Positions 30,786 through 38,588 of a stretch of 55,747 nucleotides of DNA are shown here, one piece after another (position 1 is the first letter of the stretch; the number at the start of each line of letters is the position of its first letter). Source of the DNA: a virus. The notes below the pieces were generated by a model. That model was given only the letters and a program-made list of their open reading frames with translations, searched no databases and was not told the origin of the DNA. A program made the position numbers and the translations under genes. The stretch covers positions 310,414-366,160 of IMG/VR virus record IMGVR_UViG_3300012988_000001. One strand, given 5' to 3'.

Positions 30786-32318
30786 ATGCGTACACAAGCT
30801 AAAGCTGAAATTGAAGTACTTCAACGTTGTAAAGAATTAGGTTATACATGTTCAGCATTTGAATACATCGGTGTTGATAAGACAATGCTTCCTCTTACGT
30901 GTGATGCTGGTCATTCATGGAATACTACTTCATTCTATAGCTTTATCAGGATGCAAACTAAGTGTCGCATATGTCGTGGAAAAGCACGTGTTACACAGGA
31001 ATCATCTGAGGCTAAGGTATCAGCTACGTGCATTGAACGTAACTATACGTTTAAGCCTTTTAAGTACATTGGTGTTGATGACACTAAAATTGAACTTACT
31101 TGTAAAGATGGTCACGATTTCACAACAACATATTACCGACTGATCTGTACTCCTACTGGCTGTCCATCTTGTGCAGAACTAAATCGCAGTTCTCGTAGGA
31201 AGATGAAACCGGAAACTATTAAACGTCGCATTGAGGAAGTCTGCAATGAACGTGGTTTTTCATTGGTGTCCGATTACGAGTACACTACTGCTATTAAAAC
31301 CAAACTGCATCTTAAATGCACAAAGGATCATACGTGGATAACTACATTTAACACATTGGTTAATGGTAAAAGTGGTTGCCCTGATTGTGGTGGTTCAAAG
31401 AAGAAATCCCACTCTGCGGTAGTGGTTGATATTGAGAATCGTTGTACTGATCTTAACTATACTTTCATTAGTAAAGATAAGTTTGATTACAAAAATGTAT
31501 ACACACGTATTGATTTGAAGTGCCATTGTGGTAATGTGTGGAATACAACATGTCAGGTCTTTCTTGGCGTTGGTAGTGGCTGTCCGAAGTGTGCAAACTG
31601 CCAGAGGCTGACACAAGAAGAAGCCACTGAATTAGTCGCGAAAGCGTGTAAAGAACTCGGCAACTATAAGTTTGAACAGTTTGATTACATTGGAAATAAA
31701 AACACTAAGGTAACTATTACATGTCCTAAGAAACATACTTGGACAAAGCCATTTAACCAAATAACAAGCTCTCGTAATAATGCAGGGTGTGTAATCTGTG
31801 CTGGTCAAGTGGTAACGCAAAAAGAAGCCGAAGCGAAAGTTCAAGACGCATGTAATCGTACTGGATATACAGTTGAGAAGTTCGTGTACAAGAATAGTAG
31901 GACACGTCTTAGTCTTAATTGCACCTGTGGGTATAGCTGGAAAGTAACATACGCTAACTATGTTTATCATGGTCGTGGTTGTCCGGGTTGTAGTGGTCGT
32001 AACCAAACATATGCGTATATTAATGTCGTCACTGATGACGATTTACCAATAGCATTGAAGTACGGTATTGAAAAGAATGCGGGGAGTCGCCACCAGCAAC
32101 AATCATTGAAGTCTGTATTTGACGTACATCCTTATCTGGTCTTTAAATTCAAAAGTGCAGAGAGTTGTAAAGCGGCAGAACGTAAATGCAAAAGTACCTT
32201 TGGAAAAGGCATCCTAACACGTTCGGAAATGCGTGACGGATACACTGAAACAACTGGCACACAAAACCTTGAAAAGATTATCGAGATCTATAAAAGTTTT
32301 GGTGGAGAAAAAATGTAA
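30786..32318 (+). CDS. six-repeat zinc-ribbon protein with GIY-YIG-like C-terminal domain (510 aa)
   Basis: ATG 30786 after AAGGGAAAG; the longer frame upstream covers the promoter. Residues about 1-400 hold six repeats of about 65 residues: a helix, then (F/Y).Y....TK..L.C..GH.W.TT......GCP.C. These resemble DUF723-type zinc ribbons found in phage nucleases. The last 100 residues (YAYINVVTDDDLPIALKYGI...AGSRHQQQ...DGYTETTG) resemble a GIY-YIG/Mug113-type nuclease, with Arg and Glu in plausible places. It may be a homing-type endonuclease that reads DNA with the repeats. Repeat call sure, nuclease call moderate. Confidence 0.72.
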   Translation: MRTQAKAEIEVLQRCKELGYTCSAFEYIGVDKTMLPLTCDAGHSWNTTSFYSFIRMQTKCRICRGKARVTQESSEAKVSATCIERNYTFKPFKYIGVDDTKIELTCKDGHDFTTTYYRLICTPTGCPSCAELNRSSRRKMKPETIKRRIEEVCNERGFSLVSDYEYTTAIKTKLHLKCTKDHTWITTFNTLVNGKSGCPDCGGSKKKSHSAVVVDIENRCTDLNYTFISKDKFDYKNVYTRIDLKCHCGNVWNTTCQVFLGVGSGCPKCANCQRLTQEEATELVAKACKELGNYKFEQFDYIGNKNTKVTITCPKKHTWTKPFNQITSSRNNAGCVICAGQVVTQKEAEAKVQDACNRTGYTVEKFVYKNSRTRLSLNCTCGYSWKVTYANYVYHGRGCPGCSGRNQTYAYINVVTDDDLPIALKYGIEKNAGSRHQQQSLKSVFDVHPYLVFKFKSAESCKAAERKCKSTFGKGILTRSEMRDGYTETTGTQNLEKIIEIYKSFGGEKM

Positions 32319-32319
32319 G

Positions 32320-32356
32320 AAATGGGTTGACTTCGGTCAGCCCTTTTTGGTATCAT
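32320..32356 (+). promoter_or_regulatory. fused terminator-promoter, copy 5
   Basis: GGGTTGAC (32324-32331), loop TTCG, GTCAGCCC (32336-32343), TTTTT; -35 TTGACT (32327), 18 bp, -10 TATCAT (32351-32356). Confidence 0.8.
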
Positions 32357-32386
32357 ATGTACACACCAACTGATGAGGATTAAGCA

Positions 32387-32803
32387 ATGTCCAACGTATC
32401 GTTCAAAGTCACCGAATTCGATCCAAACCGTATCCACCGTGATATGTTCGAAACCAAGAAAGCATATGAGTACTTCCTGATCGGATTCTATGCCGCTCGC
32501 GAGTTACAAATACTGAAGGACGCTGGGCATGTTATTCTTGATGATGGTGAACCATTTGATAATCGCTACAACTTCCACATCAACTTCGATGAAGATAATG
32601 GGAAGTTATCTATGCCCCGCCTCGGTCCATATCGCAGGGGTGGTATGACGATGTGGCTTGGTGCAACGATGGGTAACGTTCCTAACACTATCTTTGTGTA
32701 CAAGTCAGAACTGAATGATGCCTTTGGAAAGATTACTCACTTCAAACCACAAGAAGTGCAGAAATTTAACGTCAAAAGCATTGACGAATATCTTGGTCGG
32801 TAG
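32387..32803 (+). CDS. hypothetical protein (138 aa)
   Basis: ATG after TGAGGATTAAGCA. Soluble, mixed alpha/beta, with a Gly/Arg-rich central loop (MPRLGPYRRGGMTMWLGATMG). The stop overlaps a promoter. Function unknown. Confidence 0.75.
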   Translation: MSNVSFKVTEFDPNRIHRDMFETKKAYEYFLIGFYAARELQILKDAGHVILDDGEPFDNRYNFHINFDEDNGKLSMPRLGPYRRGGMTMWLGATMGNVPNTIFVYKSELNDAFGKITHFKPQEVQKFNVKSIDEYLGR

Positions 32804-32809
32804 TATAAT
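32781..32809 (+). promoter_or_regulatory. sigma-70 consensus promoter
   Basis: TTGACG (32781-32786), 17 bp, TATAAT (32804-32809), overlapping the end of the upstream gene. Confidence 0.75.
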
Positions 32810-32838
32810 ACCTGTACTTTAATTAAGAGGGTAACGAA

Positions 32839-33069
32839 ATGTTTGAAGAAGATATGCAACATCTTCCACCAGTACTTCAAGAAACACTTGCTAGTATTGA
32901 AAAAATGGGTAAGAAAGAACTTAAAGAGTTCGCAAAGAGCGTTCTCCTTAATCTCGCTGACCTGCTCGAAAAACATGAACAGCTTCAGAAACAATACAAT
33001 CGCCAATCCCAAGACTACCTCTCACGTTGTCGTAGCTCTGGTGGCGTAACACTACCACCGGGGGTTTAA
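32839..33069 (+). CDS. helical protein (76 aa)
   Basis: ATG after AGAGGG. Nearly all helical with a Leu/Lys/Glu pattern (KKELKEFAKSVLLNLADLLEKHEQLQKQ) and a Gly/Pro tail. Possibly a coiled-coil dimer. Function unknown. Confidence 0.72.
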   Translation: MFEEDMQHLPPVLQETLASIEKMGKKELKEFAKSVLLNLADLLEKHEQLQKQYNRQSQDYLSRCRSSGGVTLPPGV

Positions 33070-33070
33070 T

Positions 33071-33379
33071 ATGGCTGAACTAATCAATCAGGTGTATTAT
33101 GTTGTAACTGTTCTTCTATGCTGTTATAGTACAATCGGTATGCTATTGACCTTCTTCAAGAAAGACAGCTTGCGTTATAAATGGAAGATGAAGTTGAGTG
33201 GCAAAGATTACTTACTACTATCAGCATATACATATTTGTTCTTTATTATGGGCTTAATAGACACCCAAGACGGGTATTCAATTGGTGTGTTAGCGGTAGC
33301 GTTCTTATCATGCGTTGCTGTTGTAGTTGCCTTAATATATGCCATTTACAAATGGCATACTAATTTACAATCATCATAG
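33071..33379 (+). CDS. multi-pass membrane protein, FFKK family 1 (102 aa)
   Basis: Three hydrophobic stretches at about 4-24, 51-68 and 73-93. The loop LLTFFKKDSLRYKWKMKLSG parallels LGNFFKKRTLLEKYGLYGD and LLNLFKKRSVLESWGMYGD in the next two genes. It is the first of three tandem paralogs. Function unknown. Confidence 0.75.
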   Translation: MAELINQVYYVVTVLLCCYSTIGMLLTFFKKDSLRYKWKMKLSGKDYLLLSAYTYLFFIMGLIDTQDGYSIGVLAVAFLSCVAVVVALIYAIYKWHTNLQSS

Positions 33380-33387
33380 GGGGTATA

Positions 33388-33717
33388 ATGCCTACTATCA
33401 TCAATAACCTAGTTTTTGTTTTACACGTCATTTTAGCAATGGCAATTGTATTTGTTTGGCTAGGTAATTTCTTTAAAAAGCGTACACTGTTGGAAAAATA
33501 CGGATTATATGGTGATACTCCTATTTTTATATCAATTGTTGTAGCTGCGTTTGATACTTTGTTGATATGCACCGATTTCATGTATGCATATTACGATAGT
33601 CAACGCTTAGGATATACTTTAGGTAGCATTGTCACTGGTATTTTGTTAGCTGGAATTGCAGTCTTTGCAATCTTAGTGTACTTATGTGTATTGCAAACAA
33701 AAATTAAAGAAACATAA
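33388..33717 (+). CDS. multi-pass membrane protein, FFKK family 2 (109 aa)
   Basis: ATG after AGGGGG. Helices at about 3-25, 40-66 and 75-100, with the conserved cytoplasmic loop FFKKRTLLEKYGLYGD. Tandem paralog of its neighbours. Confidence 0.75.
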   Translation: MPTIINNLVFVLHVILAMAIVFVWLGNFFKKRTLLEKYGLYGDTPIFISIVVAAFDTLLICTDFMYAYYDSQRLGYTLGSIVTGILLAGIAVFAILVYLCVLQTKIKET

Positions 33718-33726
33718 GGGGTTGTT

Positions 33727-34059
33727 ATGGATATTTTAGTATGGGTAGTGAACGTATTCGTCATGGGGAGTTCAGGAATCATAGCTACTATCATGTTTGT
33801 AGTGTACCTCCTAAACCTTTTCAAGAAGCGTTCAGTACTAGAAAGTTGGGGGATGTACGGTGATGATGAACGTCTTGCGTCATTCTGGGGTGGCGTAGTA
33901 TCAGCAATATTCTGTTTGTTAGGTTTGGTTCAGGATGATAAAGATTTCTATGGACTTTCAGTTGGTGCGGGGATACTATTGTTACTCATAGCATTCGTGT
34001 TGTTCGTGATGATTTGTGAATTTATCGGTTCGTGGTTTAAAAATCTACCGGAGAGCTAA
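33727..34059 (+). CDS. multi-pass membrane protein, FFKK family 3 (110 aa)
   Basis: ATG after AAGGGGTTGTT. Helices at about 4-32, 56-74 and 80-105; loop LFKKRSVLESWGMYGDDERL. Third tandem paralog. A charged loop between hydrophobic helices is common in phage inner-membrane proteins of unknown role. Confidence 0.75.
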   Translation: MDILVWVVNVFVMGSSGIIATIMFVVYLLNLFKKRSVLESWGMYGDDERLASFWGGVVSAIFCLLGLVQDDKDFYGLSVGAGILLLLIAFVLFVMICEFIGSWFKNLPES

Positions 34060-34060
34060 G

Positions 34061-34390
34061 ATGAAAGAATATGTTGGTGTACTAGTTTGGGCATTAGCAA
34101 CAATTCTGCTTGCTATCGCATTAACTTACGGGTATAATAAATCACGTGAAGTAGAGATGACTAAAGAATATCGCTGCTACTTGAACATCGAAAAGAAAGA
34201 AGGTTGGTATGAAGGCATGACTCGCCTTACTAAAACACGGGGTGAATTGGAAATGCTAACTCCGGGTGCAGATCTAGAAGGTTATACCGTCAGCCGACAA
34301 GAACTTAACAATACAAGTGCTGATATCTACCTCGATGAAGTAGATAACCCAACACTAGAACCAAGTAAAATGACATGTTTTAGTTCATAG
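34061..34390 (+). CDS. membrane-anchored protein of the Y-x-C family (109 aa)
   Basis: ATG 34061 after GGAGAGCTAAG; upstream in-frame codons belong to the previous gene. Anchor at about 5-24 (VGVLVWALATILLAIALTYGY), then KEYRCYLNIEKKEGWYEG and a C-terminal cysteine (MTCFSS). Same layout as the 16992 and 18116 products. Confidence 0.7.
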   Translation: MKEYVGVLVWALATILLAIALTYGYNKSREVEMTKEYRCYLNIEKKEGWYEGMTRLTKTRGELEMLTPGADLEGYTVSRQELNNTSADIYLDEVDNPTLEPSKMTCFSS

Positions 34391-34398
34391 GGAGCTAT

Positions 34399-34716
34399 AT
34401 GAATTTCAGTACAGTAACAAAGAGTGGTGTCTTCCAGTTCGTTCAGAAAGACAAAACAAAGAAGATTGTAGTGCCAGAAGTTGAGTACCAAATCGTTGAA
34501 GCATTCAATACTCGCTACGCGAAGGATGGTATTAAACTCTGTGCCTACTCTCCAAACTTACCACTGGCTTTCATGATTGTAGCGGAAACTCGCTATAACA
34601 GTGAAAATACTGATAAGCGTGACCATCCAGATTACAGTGCTTTAATCTTAAGTACTGGTTATTTGAACAGTATCGCTGATGGTTTTGACTTGAAGTGTAC
34701 ACGTAAAGGTACTTAA
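34399..34716 (+). CDS. hypothetical protein (105 aa)
   Basis: ATG after AGGGAGC. Soluble, basic, alpha/beta. No membrane segment despite its membrane-protein neighbours. Function unknown. Confidence 0.72.
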   Translation: MNFSTVTKSGVFQFVQKDKTKKIVVPEVEYQIVEAFNTRYAKDGIKLCAYSPNLPLAFMIVAETRYNSENTDKRDHPDYSALILSTGYLNSIADGFDLKCTRKGT

Positions 34717-34717
34717 T

Positions 34718-34912
34718 ATGATGCTATTGTGCTCTAAAACGTTCTGGATTTCATTTGTAGTTTTCTCACTTCTCGGTTTTGGTTTGGATATTATAATGGA
34801 GTGGAATGAATTAGGCACATACTTCTATGAAACGCCGTGGTATATCAAGTTAACACCATGTTATGTGTCGTTTTTTGTGTCCTTCCTTGTATTCATTTTC
34901 GCAGAGGATTAG
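34718..34912 (+). CDS. small membrane protein, MEWNELG family 1 (64 aa)
   Basis: Two helices at about 6-24 and 45-62 separated by DIIMEWNELGTYFYETPWY. The next protein has IYIEWGELGKFYDNFEWY at the same place, so the two are tandem paralogs. Function unknown. Confidence 0.7.
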   Translation: MMLLCSKTFWISFVVFSLLGFGLDIIMEWNELGTYFYETPWYIKLTPCYVSFFVSFLVFIFAED

Positions 34913-34922
34913 GGGGGAGAGT

Positions 34923-35141
34923 ATGGAAAGCAAAGGCGTTTTACTTACATTGCCTTTTGTTATTCAGTTTGTGTTGTACAACGTGGCTGGTTATGGTATA
35001 ATCATTTACATTGAGTGGGGCGAGCTAGGCAAGTTCTACGACAACTTTGAATGGTACGAACTTTTGGTTCCATGTGCTCTAGCTACTTTGGTATCAATGT
35101 TCAGTACTTCATTAATGCTAACAATCGACGGAGATTGGTAA
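34923..35141 (+). CDS. small membrane protein, MEWNELG family 2 (72 aa)
   Basis: ATG 34923 after GGGGGGAGAG, a very strong ribosome site; the longer frame upstream overlaps the previous gene. Helices at about 8-28 and 45-67 with the central EWGELGKFYDN. Paralog of the preceding gene. Confidence 0.7.
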   Translation: MESKGVLLTLPFVIQFVLYNVAGYGIIIYIEWGELGKFYDNFEWYELLVPCALATLVSMFSTSLMLTIDGDW

Positions 35142-35142
35142 T

Positions 35143-35463
35143 ATGAAACGCATCGCAATGGTAGGTATCGCAATTGGTTTGGCTCTGAGTGCTTCTGTAG
35201 CACAGGCCGATGAACTCGATCAACCTATGTGTAAGGTTCGTATCTGTAACAAGATTGAACGCTTCTCACTTGATATCTTTGCTCATATGAAAGACTCTAT
35301 GGGTGAAGTATGTGATACCGTCATCATGCCTAAGTCAGAATTAGGTACTGGTGTAGGTCAAGAACTATCATCCGAATCGCGTTGGTGGCAGGGTAGTAGT
35401 ATTAACCCAACTAAGAGGTCGGTAACTCGTATCGACCAAATCATTCGTTGTCAAGGGGAATAA
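35143..35463 (+). CDS. exported protein with signal peptide (106 aa)
   Basis: MKRIAMVGIAIGLALSASVAQA is a clear Sec signal peptide. The mature part starts DELDQPMCKVRICNKIERF and has four cysteines that could form two disulfides. Probably periplasmic; the role may involve envelope modification, which is unproven. Confidence 0.82.
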   Translation: MKRIAMVGIAIGLALSASVAQADELDQPMCKVRICNKIERFSLDIFAHMKDSMGEVCDTVIMPKSELGTGVGQELSSESRWWQGSSINPTKRSVTRIDQIIRCQGE

Positions 35464-35465
35464 TT

Positions 35466-35678
35466 ATGCTAAAAGAAATTCTGTATTTTGATGAAGGTTT
35501 GACAGTTAAAGAACTGAAAGAAATCATCAAAGACTGGCCTGATGAACGTGCAGACGGAACACCCACCGAAGTATGGTTGGCAAACGCAGCAGGTGTTAGC
35601 AACCTAGCAGTTGAAGTGAGCGATCTCAATCGTGATGATGAAAATGTAGGTGATCTAATTCTATCGCACGGTTGGTAA
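35466..35678 (+). CDS. hypothetical protein (70 aa)
   Basis: ATG 35466 after AAGGGGAA, right behind the previous TAA. Acidic. The segment LTVKELKEIIKDWPDE...TEVWLANAAG resembles small phage proteins with a beta-hairpin after a helix. Last gene before terminator-promoter copy 6. Confidence 0.72.
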   Translation: MLKEILYFDEGLTVKELKEIIKDWPDERADGTPTEVWLANAAGVSNLAVEVSDLNRDDENVGDLILSHGW

Positions 35679-35679
35679 A

Positions 35680-35718
35680 ATAAAAGGGTTGACTTCGGTC
35701 AGCCCTTTTTGCTATAAT
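35680..35718 (+). promoter_or_regulatory. fused terminator-promoter, copy 6
   Basis: GGGTTGAC (35686-35693), loop TTCG, GTCAGCCC (35698-35705), TTTTT; -35 TTGACT (35689), 18 bp, -10 TATAAT (35713-35718). Confidence 0.85.
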
Positions 35719-35741
35719 GATACTTCAACGGGAGGAACACC

Positions 35742-35939
35742 ATGAACAACATTATTCATTCTGCTCTTACTTTTGTAGTATCACAATTAATCGGAATCAG
35801 TATTATGCTGTATGGTTATACAGTATATCAAAGTACTGAAAAGTTCTGGCATTTCTTGATAATTAGTGCTGGTGGAATTATAATAGCTCTACTGTTTATT
35901 GAGGCAATGAATCGCTTTATTAAGGTAACACATGACTAA
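35742..35939 (+). CDS. small membrane protein (65 aa)
   Basis: ATG after GGGAGGA. Two helices at about 8-25 and 35-55 and a basic tail. Overlaps the kinase-like gene by eight bases, suggesting translational coupling. It could recruit the kinase-like protein to the membrane, but that is only a guess from position. Confidence 0.7.
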   Translation: MNNIIHSALTFVVSQLIGISIMLYGYTVYQSTEKFWHFLIISAGGIIIALLFIEAMNRFIKVTHD

Positions 35940-36573
35940 GAATGATATCTTTCAATCCCTAATCAATATCCTACGTCCAGAAGATGTACGCCGTTATATG
36001 GAGTACAATATAGATTTAGCTCAACGTACTATCTACCCACAAGTGGAAGCGTTGGGATTAACTGTACTTGGAATGGGGATGTATGCTATTGTTGTCGAAC
36101 ACAAAGATTATCCGGGTCGTGCCTTTAAAGTTACTACGTCACGTTGGGATGGCTTCAGGACTTATGCTAAGTACTGTCAAGCTAACAAAGGTGCACCGTT
36201 TATTCCTAACGTTTATAGTATTAATGAACAGGGCAACTTTGGATGGTACGAGCTTGATAAGTATTACCCTATCGTAAAGCCTTGTAATGGCTATGAGGCG
36301 TTTGTTAGTATTAAAGGTGAAGAGATGTATACCTACGCTCATGCAGGGCAGTACGCATCGTCCTGTGGCGTTCTAAGGGGTACACCTGAGCAGTTAGCCA
36401 TCTATGAGTTAGCAAAAAGTATTGCTGATGAATTCGGAAAACGCTTTACAACTGACATTCATACGGGTAATATAATGGTAGATTCAAATGGTGATGTGTT
36501 TATCACTGATCCATTAGGCGGCGACTTGCGTCGTGAGATTCCAGTTACCGAAGATGATCCCACATTTGATTAA
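35932..36573 (+). CDS. protein-kinase-like protein (213 aa)
   Basis: ATG within the previous gene, AAGGTAACAC upstream. Kinase-fold landmarks appear in order: a glycine-rich-loop-like LGMGMYAIVVEH (about 45-56), RAFKVTT with the ATP-binding-type Lys (about 66), TTDIHTGNIMV (about 173-182) as an HRD/catalytic-loop equivalent with Asp and Asn, and VFITDPLGG (about 189-197) as a DFG equivalent. It is short for a full kinase (usually about 260 residues) and lacks an obvious activation-segment lobe. It could phosphorylate host proteins or be an aminoglycoside-phosphotransferase-like relative. Fold call good; substrate unknown. Confidence 0.75.
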   Translation: MTKNDIFQSLINILRPEDVRRYMEYNIDLAQRTIYPQVEALGLTVLGMGMYAIVVEHKDYPGRAFKVTTSRWDGFRTYAKYCQANKGAPFIPNVYSINEQGNFGWYELDKYYPIVKPCNGYEAFVSIKGEEMYTYAHAGQYASSCGVLRGTPEQLAIYELAKSIADEFGKRFTTDIHTGNIMVDSNGDVFITDPLGGDLRREIPVTEDDPTFD

Positions 36574-36582
36574 GGAACTATT

Positions 36583-36795
36583 ATGAAAGGTTTGCATTTT
36601 AATGATGTATCTGTTATGATTATCGACGGTGATTATACGATTGAAGTACTGAACAGTACCGGGGCAAAGAAAATGGTTGCTGTTTCAATCCGTGGTGCAA
36701 TCGCTTTCACTGCTACGGATAAGTACGCAGTACCAGTACTGACAAGCTGCATCCCTATGCACATCTTAAAAACTGTTATTTCTTTTGTGGAGTAA
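36583..36795 (+). CDS. hypothetical protein (70 aa)
   Basis: ATG after AAGGAACTATT. Beta-rich, soluble (VSVMIIDGDYTIEVLNSTGA). Function unknown. Confidence 0.7.
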   Translation: MKGLHFNDVSVMIIDGDYTIEVLNSTGAKKMVAVSIRGAIAFTATDKYAVPVLTSCIPMHILKTVISFVE

Positions 36796-36798
36796 ATT

Positions 36799-36969
36799 AT
36801 GAACATGAAACGTCATTTGTTAAAGAAAGCAATCTCCGATCTGTGCACCATGCGTTGCCTGTACATGAAGAATCTGTACGAAGGGAACGACAACACCAAA
36901 CTGGATGCAGAAATCACCAAACAGCAGAAGTACGTGGATGGTTTGGTTGATGAGGTGACTAATGCGTAA
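36799..36969 (+). CDS. hypothetical protein (56 aa)
   Basis: ATG after GGAGTAAATT. Basic N-terminal helix (MNMKRHLLKKAISDLCTMRC) and a Lys/Asp helical end. GC content is somewhat higher than its neighbours. Overlaps the next start. Confidence 0.65.
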   Translation: MNMKRHLLKKAISDLCTMRCLYMKNLYEGNDNTKLDAEITKQQKYVDGLVDEVTNA

Positions 36970-37171
36970 TGTATTATTCAGTACTAAAGACCCGGTAGGC
37001 GATTCTAGCAATCTAGTTCGTAACTTCTATAATCACGCTGGGCGTAAGACCCATCATGGTTCATGGGGTGGTGATAAACATACACGTAAGCTATTCCCAC
37101 GTGGAAAGGCGTATGATCGTCTGTTTGAATTGCAATTGGATAGTTGGATGAACAACTACGATTATTTCTAA
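36962..37171 (+). CDS. hypothetical basic protein (69 aa)
   Basis: ATG after GAGGTGACTA inside the end of the previous gene. Rich in Arg, Lys and His (HAGRKTHHGSWGGDKHTRKLFPRGKAYDR), which suggests nucleic-acid binding. Function unknown. Confidence 0.68.
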   Translation: MRNVLFSTKDPVGDSSNLVRNFYNHAGRKTHHGSWGGDKHTRKLFPRGKAYDRLFELQLDSWMNNYDYF

Positions 37172-37180
37172 GAGGATATT

Positions 37181-37570
37181 ATGACTACACAACTAACTGA
37201 AGATGGCCCAATTACTGTACAAGTACTGTTTTCTTTTGTACAAGCCACGAAAGACGAACTACCAGCACTGTTTGTTTGTACTGCTGAGTACTTAGAATAC
37301 AACGAAGAAACCGACGATGATATCACACCTGAACAATTCCCTGATATCTTTGAAGCTGGTGAACCAGAAGATGAAGATGATTGCATTTTCTACTACGTCA
37401 AAGGCTCTACACGCTTCCGCTTCTACGACATGGGCTATGGTACGTGGGGCATTGAAGAACTCAAAGACTGCGAGTATGATTGCGTAGGTGAGGTGGATGA
37501 GAAAGCACTCATGATGTTACTTGGTCAAGCTGGCCTCGTGAAAGATGATTCATTGATTCAGTACTTCTAA
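37181..37570 (+). CDS. acidic protein (129 aa)
   Basis: ATG after AAGAGGATATT. Strongly acidic middle (EETDDDITPEQFPDIFEAGEP then DEDD). Such composition can mimic DNA, as in phage anti-restriction proteins, but no specific family is recognised. Last gene before terminator-promoter copy 7. Confidence 0.72.
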   Translation: MTTQLTEDGPITVQVLFSFVQATKDELPALFVCTAEYLEYNEETDDDITPEQFPDIFEAGEPEDEDDCIFYYVKGSTRFRFYDMGYGTWGIEELKDCEYDCVGEVDEKALMMLLGQAGLVKDDSLIQYF

Positions 37571-37608
37571 AATAAAGGGTTGACTTCGGTCAGCCCTTTT
37601 GCTATTAT
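37571..37608 (+). promoter_or_regulatory. fused terminator-promoter, copy 7
   Basis: GGGTTGAC (37577-37584), loop TTCG, GTCAGCCC (37589-37596), TTTT; -35 TTGACT (37580), 17 bp, -10 TATTAT (37603-37608). The leader ACGAAACACATTAAGGAA follows. Confidence 0.85.
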
Positions 37609-37640
37609 AGACATAACGAAACACATTAAGGAAATTGAAG

Positions 37641-37976
37641 ATGCCTACTATCACTAGCAACAAAACTGAAAAGTATGATGAGTGGAACAGCTTACACCAA
37701 AAGACTCAATATTGGATCAAAGACGTACCTGATTCCGAATTGTCTAAAGGTTTAGTAAAGCGTTGTATTTCATATGCTATGAAACGCATGGAGAAATTTC
37801 CACTTGATCATTCTAAAGTACTGAACATTCACGTATCAAAGAATGACTCGGACTTTATCACTGTATCATTAAAAGGTGAGTTCGGTGCTATTAAGGTAGA
37901 AGGTATCATGATTGGTGCTGGTGGCTGGCCTTTCATCGACCACGGAATTTCATACGATGAAAATGATGTAGCTTAG
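37641..37976 (+). CDS. hypothetical protein (111 aa)
   Basis: ATG 37641 (MPTITSNKTEKYDEW) after AAGGAAATTG; a TTG two codons upstream is unlikely. Soluble, alpha/beta. Its end nearly touches the next promoter. Function unknown. Confidence 0.75.
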   Translation: MPTITSNKTEKYDEWNSLHQKTQYWIKDVPDSELSKGLVKRCISYAMKRMEKFPLDHSKVLNIHVSKNDSDFITVSLKGEFGAIKVEGIMIGAGGWPFIDHGISYDENDVA

Positions 37977-37979
37977 TAC

Positions 37980-38008
37980 TTGACAATATCTTTATACTTT
38001 GATATTAT
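37980..38008 (+). promoter_or_regulatory. sigma-70 consensus promoter preceded by AGTACT
   Basis: TTGACA (37980-37985), 17 bp, TATTAT (38003-38008). The last base of an AGTACT palindrome is the first T of the -35. Confidence 0.8.
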
Positions 38009-38039
38009 ATCTGCATAGAAACGAAAGAGGATTAAGTAA

Positions 38040-38222
38040 ATGACATGTAAAGAATCGGTGGTTAATGCAATTGTTGCTCATGAGGTTTTACATCTAGTGC
38101 ATTCAATTCCGGGTGTACATAACTTGCAATTCCTTCAAGCAGCAGTTGAACACCAAATTCAAACCGAAGAACGTTACGCTCACATTCGTAACTATATTAA
38201 TCAAAATGAGGTACAGAAATGA
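38040..38222 (+). CDS. small protein with HEVLH motif (60 aa)
   Basis: ATG after GAGGATTAAGTAA. All helical. Residues 14-18 (HEVLH) match the HExxH zinc-peptidase pattern, but 60 residues is far too short for a complete enzyme. Overlaps the next gene by ATGA. Function unknown. Confidence 0.68.
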   Translation: MTCKESVVNAIVAHEVLHLVHSIPGVHNLQFLQAAVEHQIQTEERYAHIRNYINQNEVQK

Positions 38223-38446
38223 AATACGCATACACAGGTATCCACAAGTTCATCTCTCACAAAGATCGTCTGTACTTCATTTGTGAAGCTACTCTTGACG
38301 CAGCAACACAAGCTGAGTGGGCTGAAGATGTACTGAAACGTGCTAACGTACAATTCGACAATGGTCGTTGGTCACATGAAGCAGCAGGGGAAATCCTTGA
38401 CAAAGCTGAAGCAACTCTGTTAAACTATCTCGTAGTTACTGCTTAA
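38219..38446 (+). CDS. hypothetical protein (75 aa)
   Basis: ATGA overlap with the previous gene. Beta hairpin then helix (AATQAEWAEDVLKRANVQF) and a final helix. Soluble; function unknown. Confidence 0.7.
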   Translation: MKYAYTGIHKFISHKDRLYFICEATLDAATQAEWAEDVLKRANVQFDNGRWSHEAAGEILDKAEATLLNYLVVTA

Positions 38447-38456
38447 GGGGATAACC

Positions 38457-38588
38457 ATGATTATCATCGGAACCGCGTACTGCATTGTCGGCGTAGTCTG
38501 TTTTTATCTGATTGCTCGCATGACAATTCAAAGCGACAAAGATACGTGTAAAACTCTTGATTGGTTAGAAGAGGAACTTAAGAAATGA
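38457..38588 (+). CDS. single-pass membrane microprotein (43 aa)
   Basis: ATG after AAGGGGATAACC. MIIIGTAYCIVGVVCFYLIA is one membrane helix, followed by a soluble tail (QSDKDTCKTLDWLEEELKK). Overlaps the next start by ATGA. Confidence 0.65.
   Translation: MIIIGTAYCIVGVVCFYLIARMTIQSDKDTCKTLDWLEEELKK

Noticed and set aside
37181-37570. DNA-mimic anti-restriction protein
   Set aside because: Acidic composition alone is not enough; no match to Ocr or ArdA-type patterns could be seen.
38040-38222. HEVLH as a zinc metallopeptidase
   Set aside because: Only 60 residues, with no third zinc ligand or fold around the motif; probably chance in a helix.
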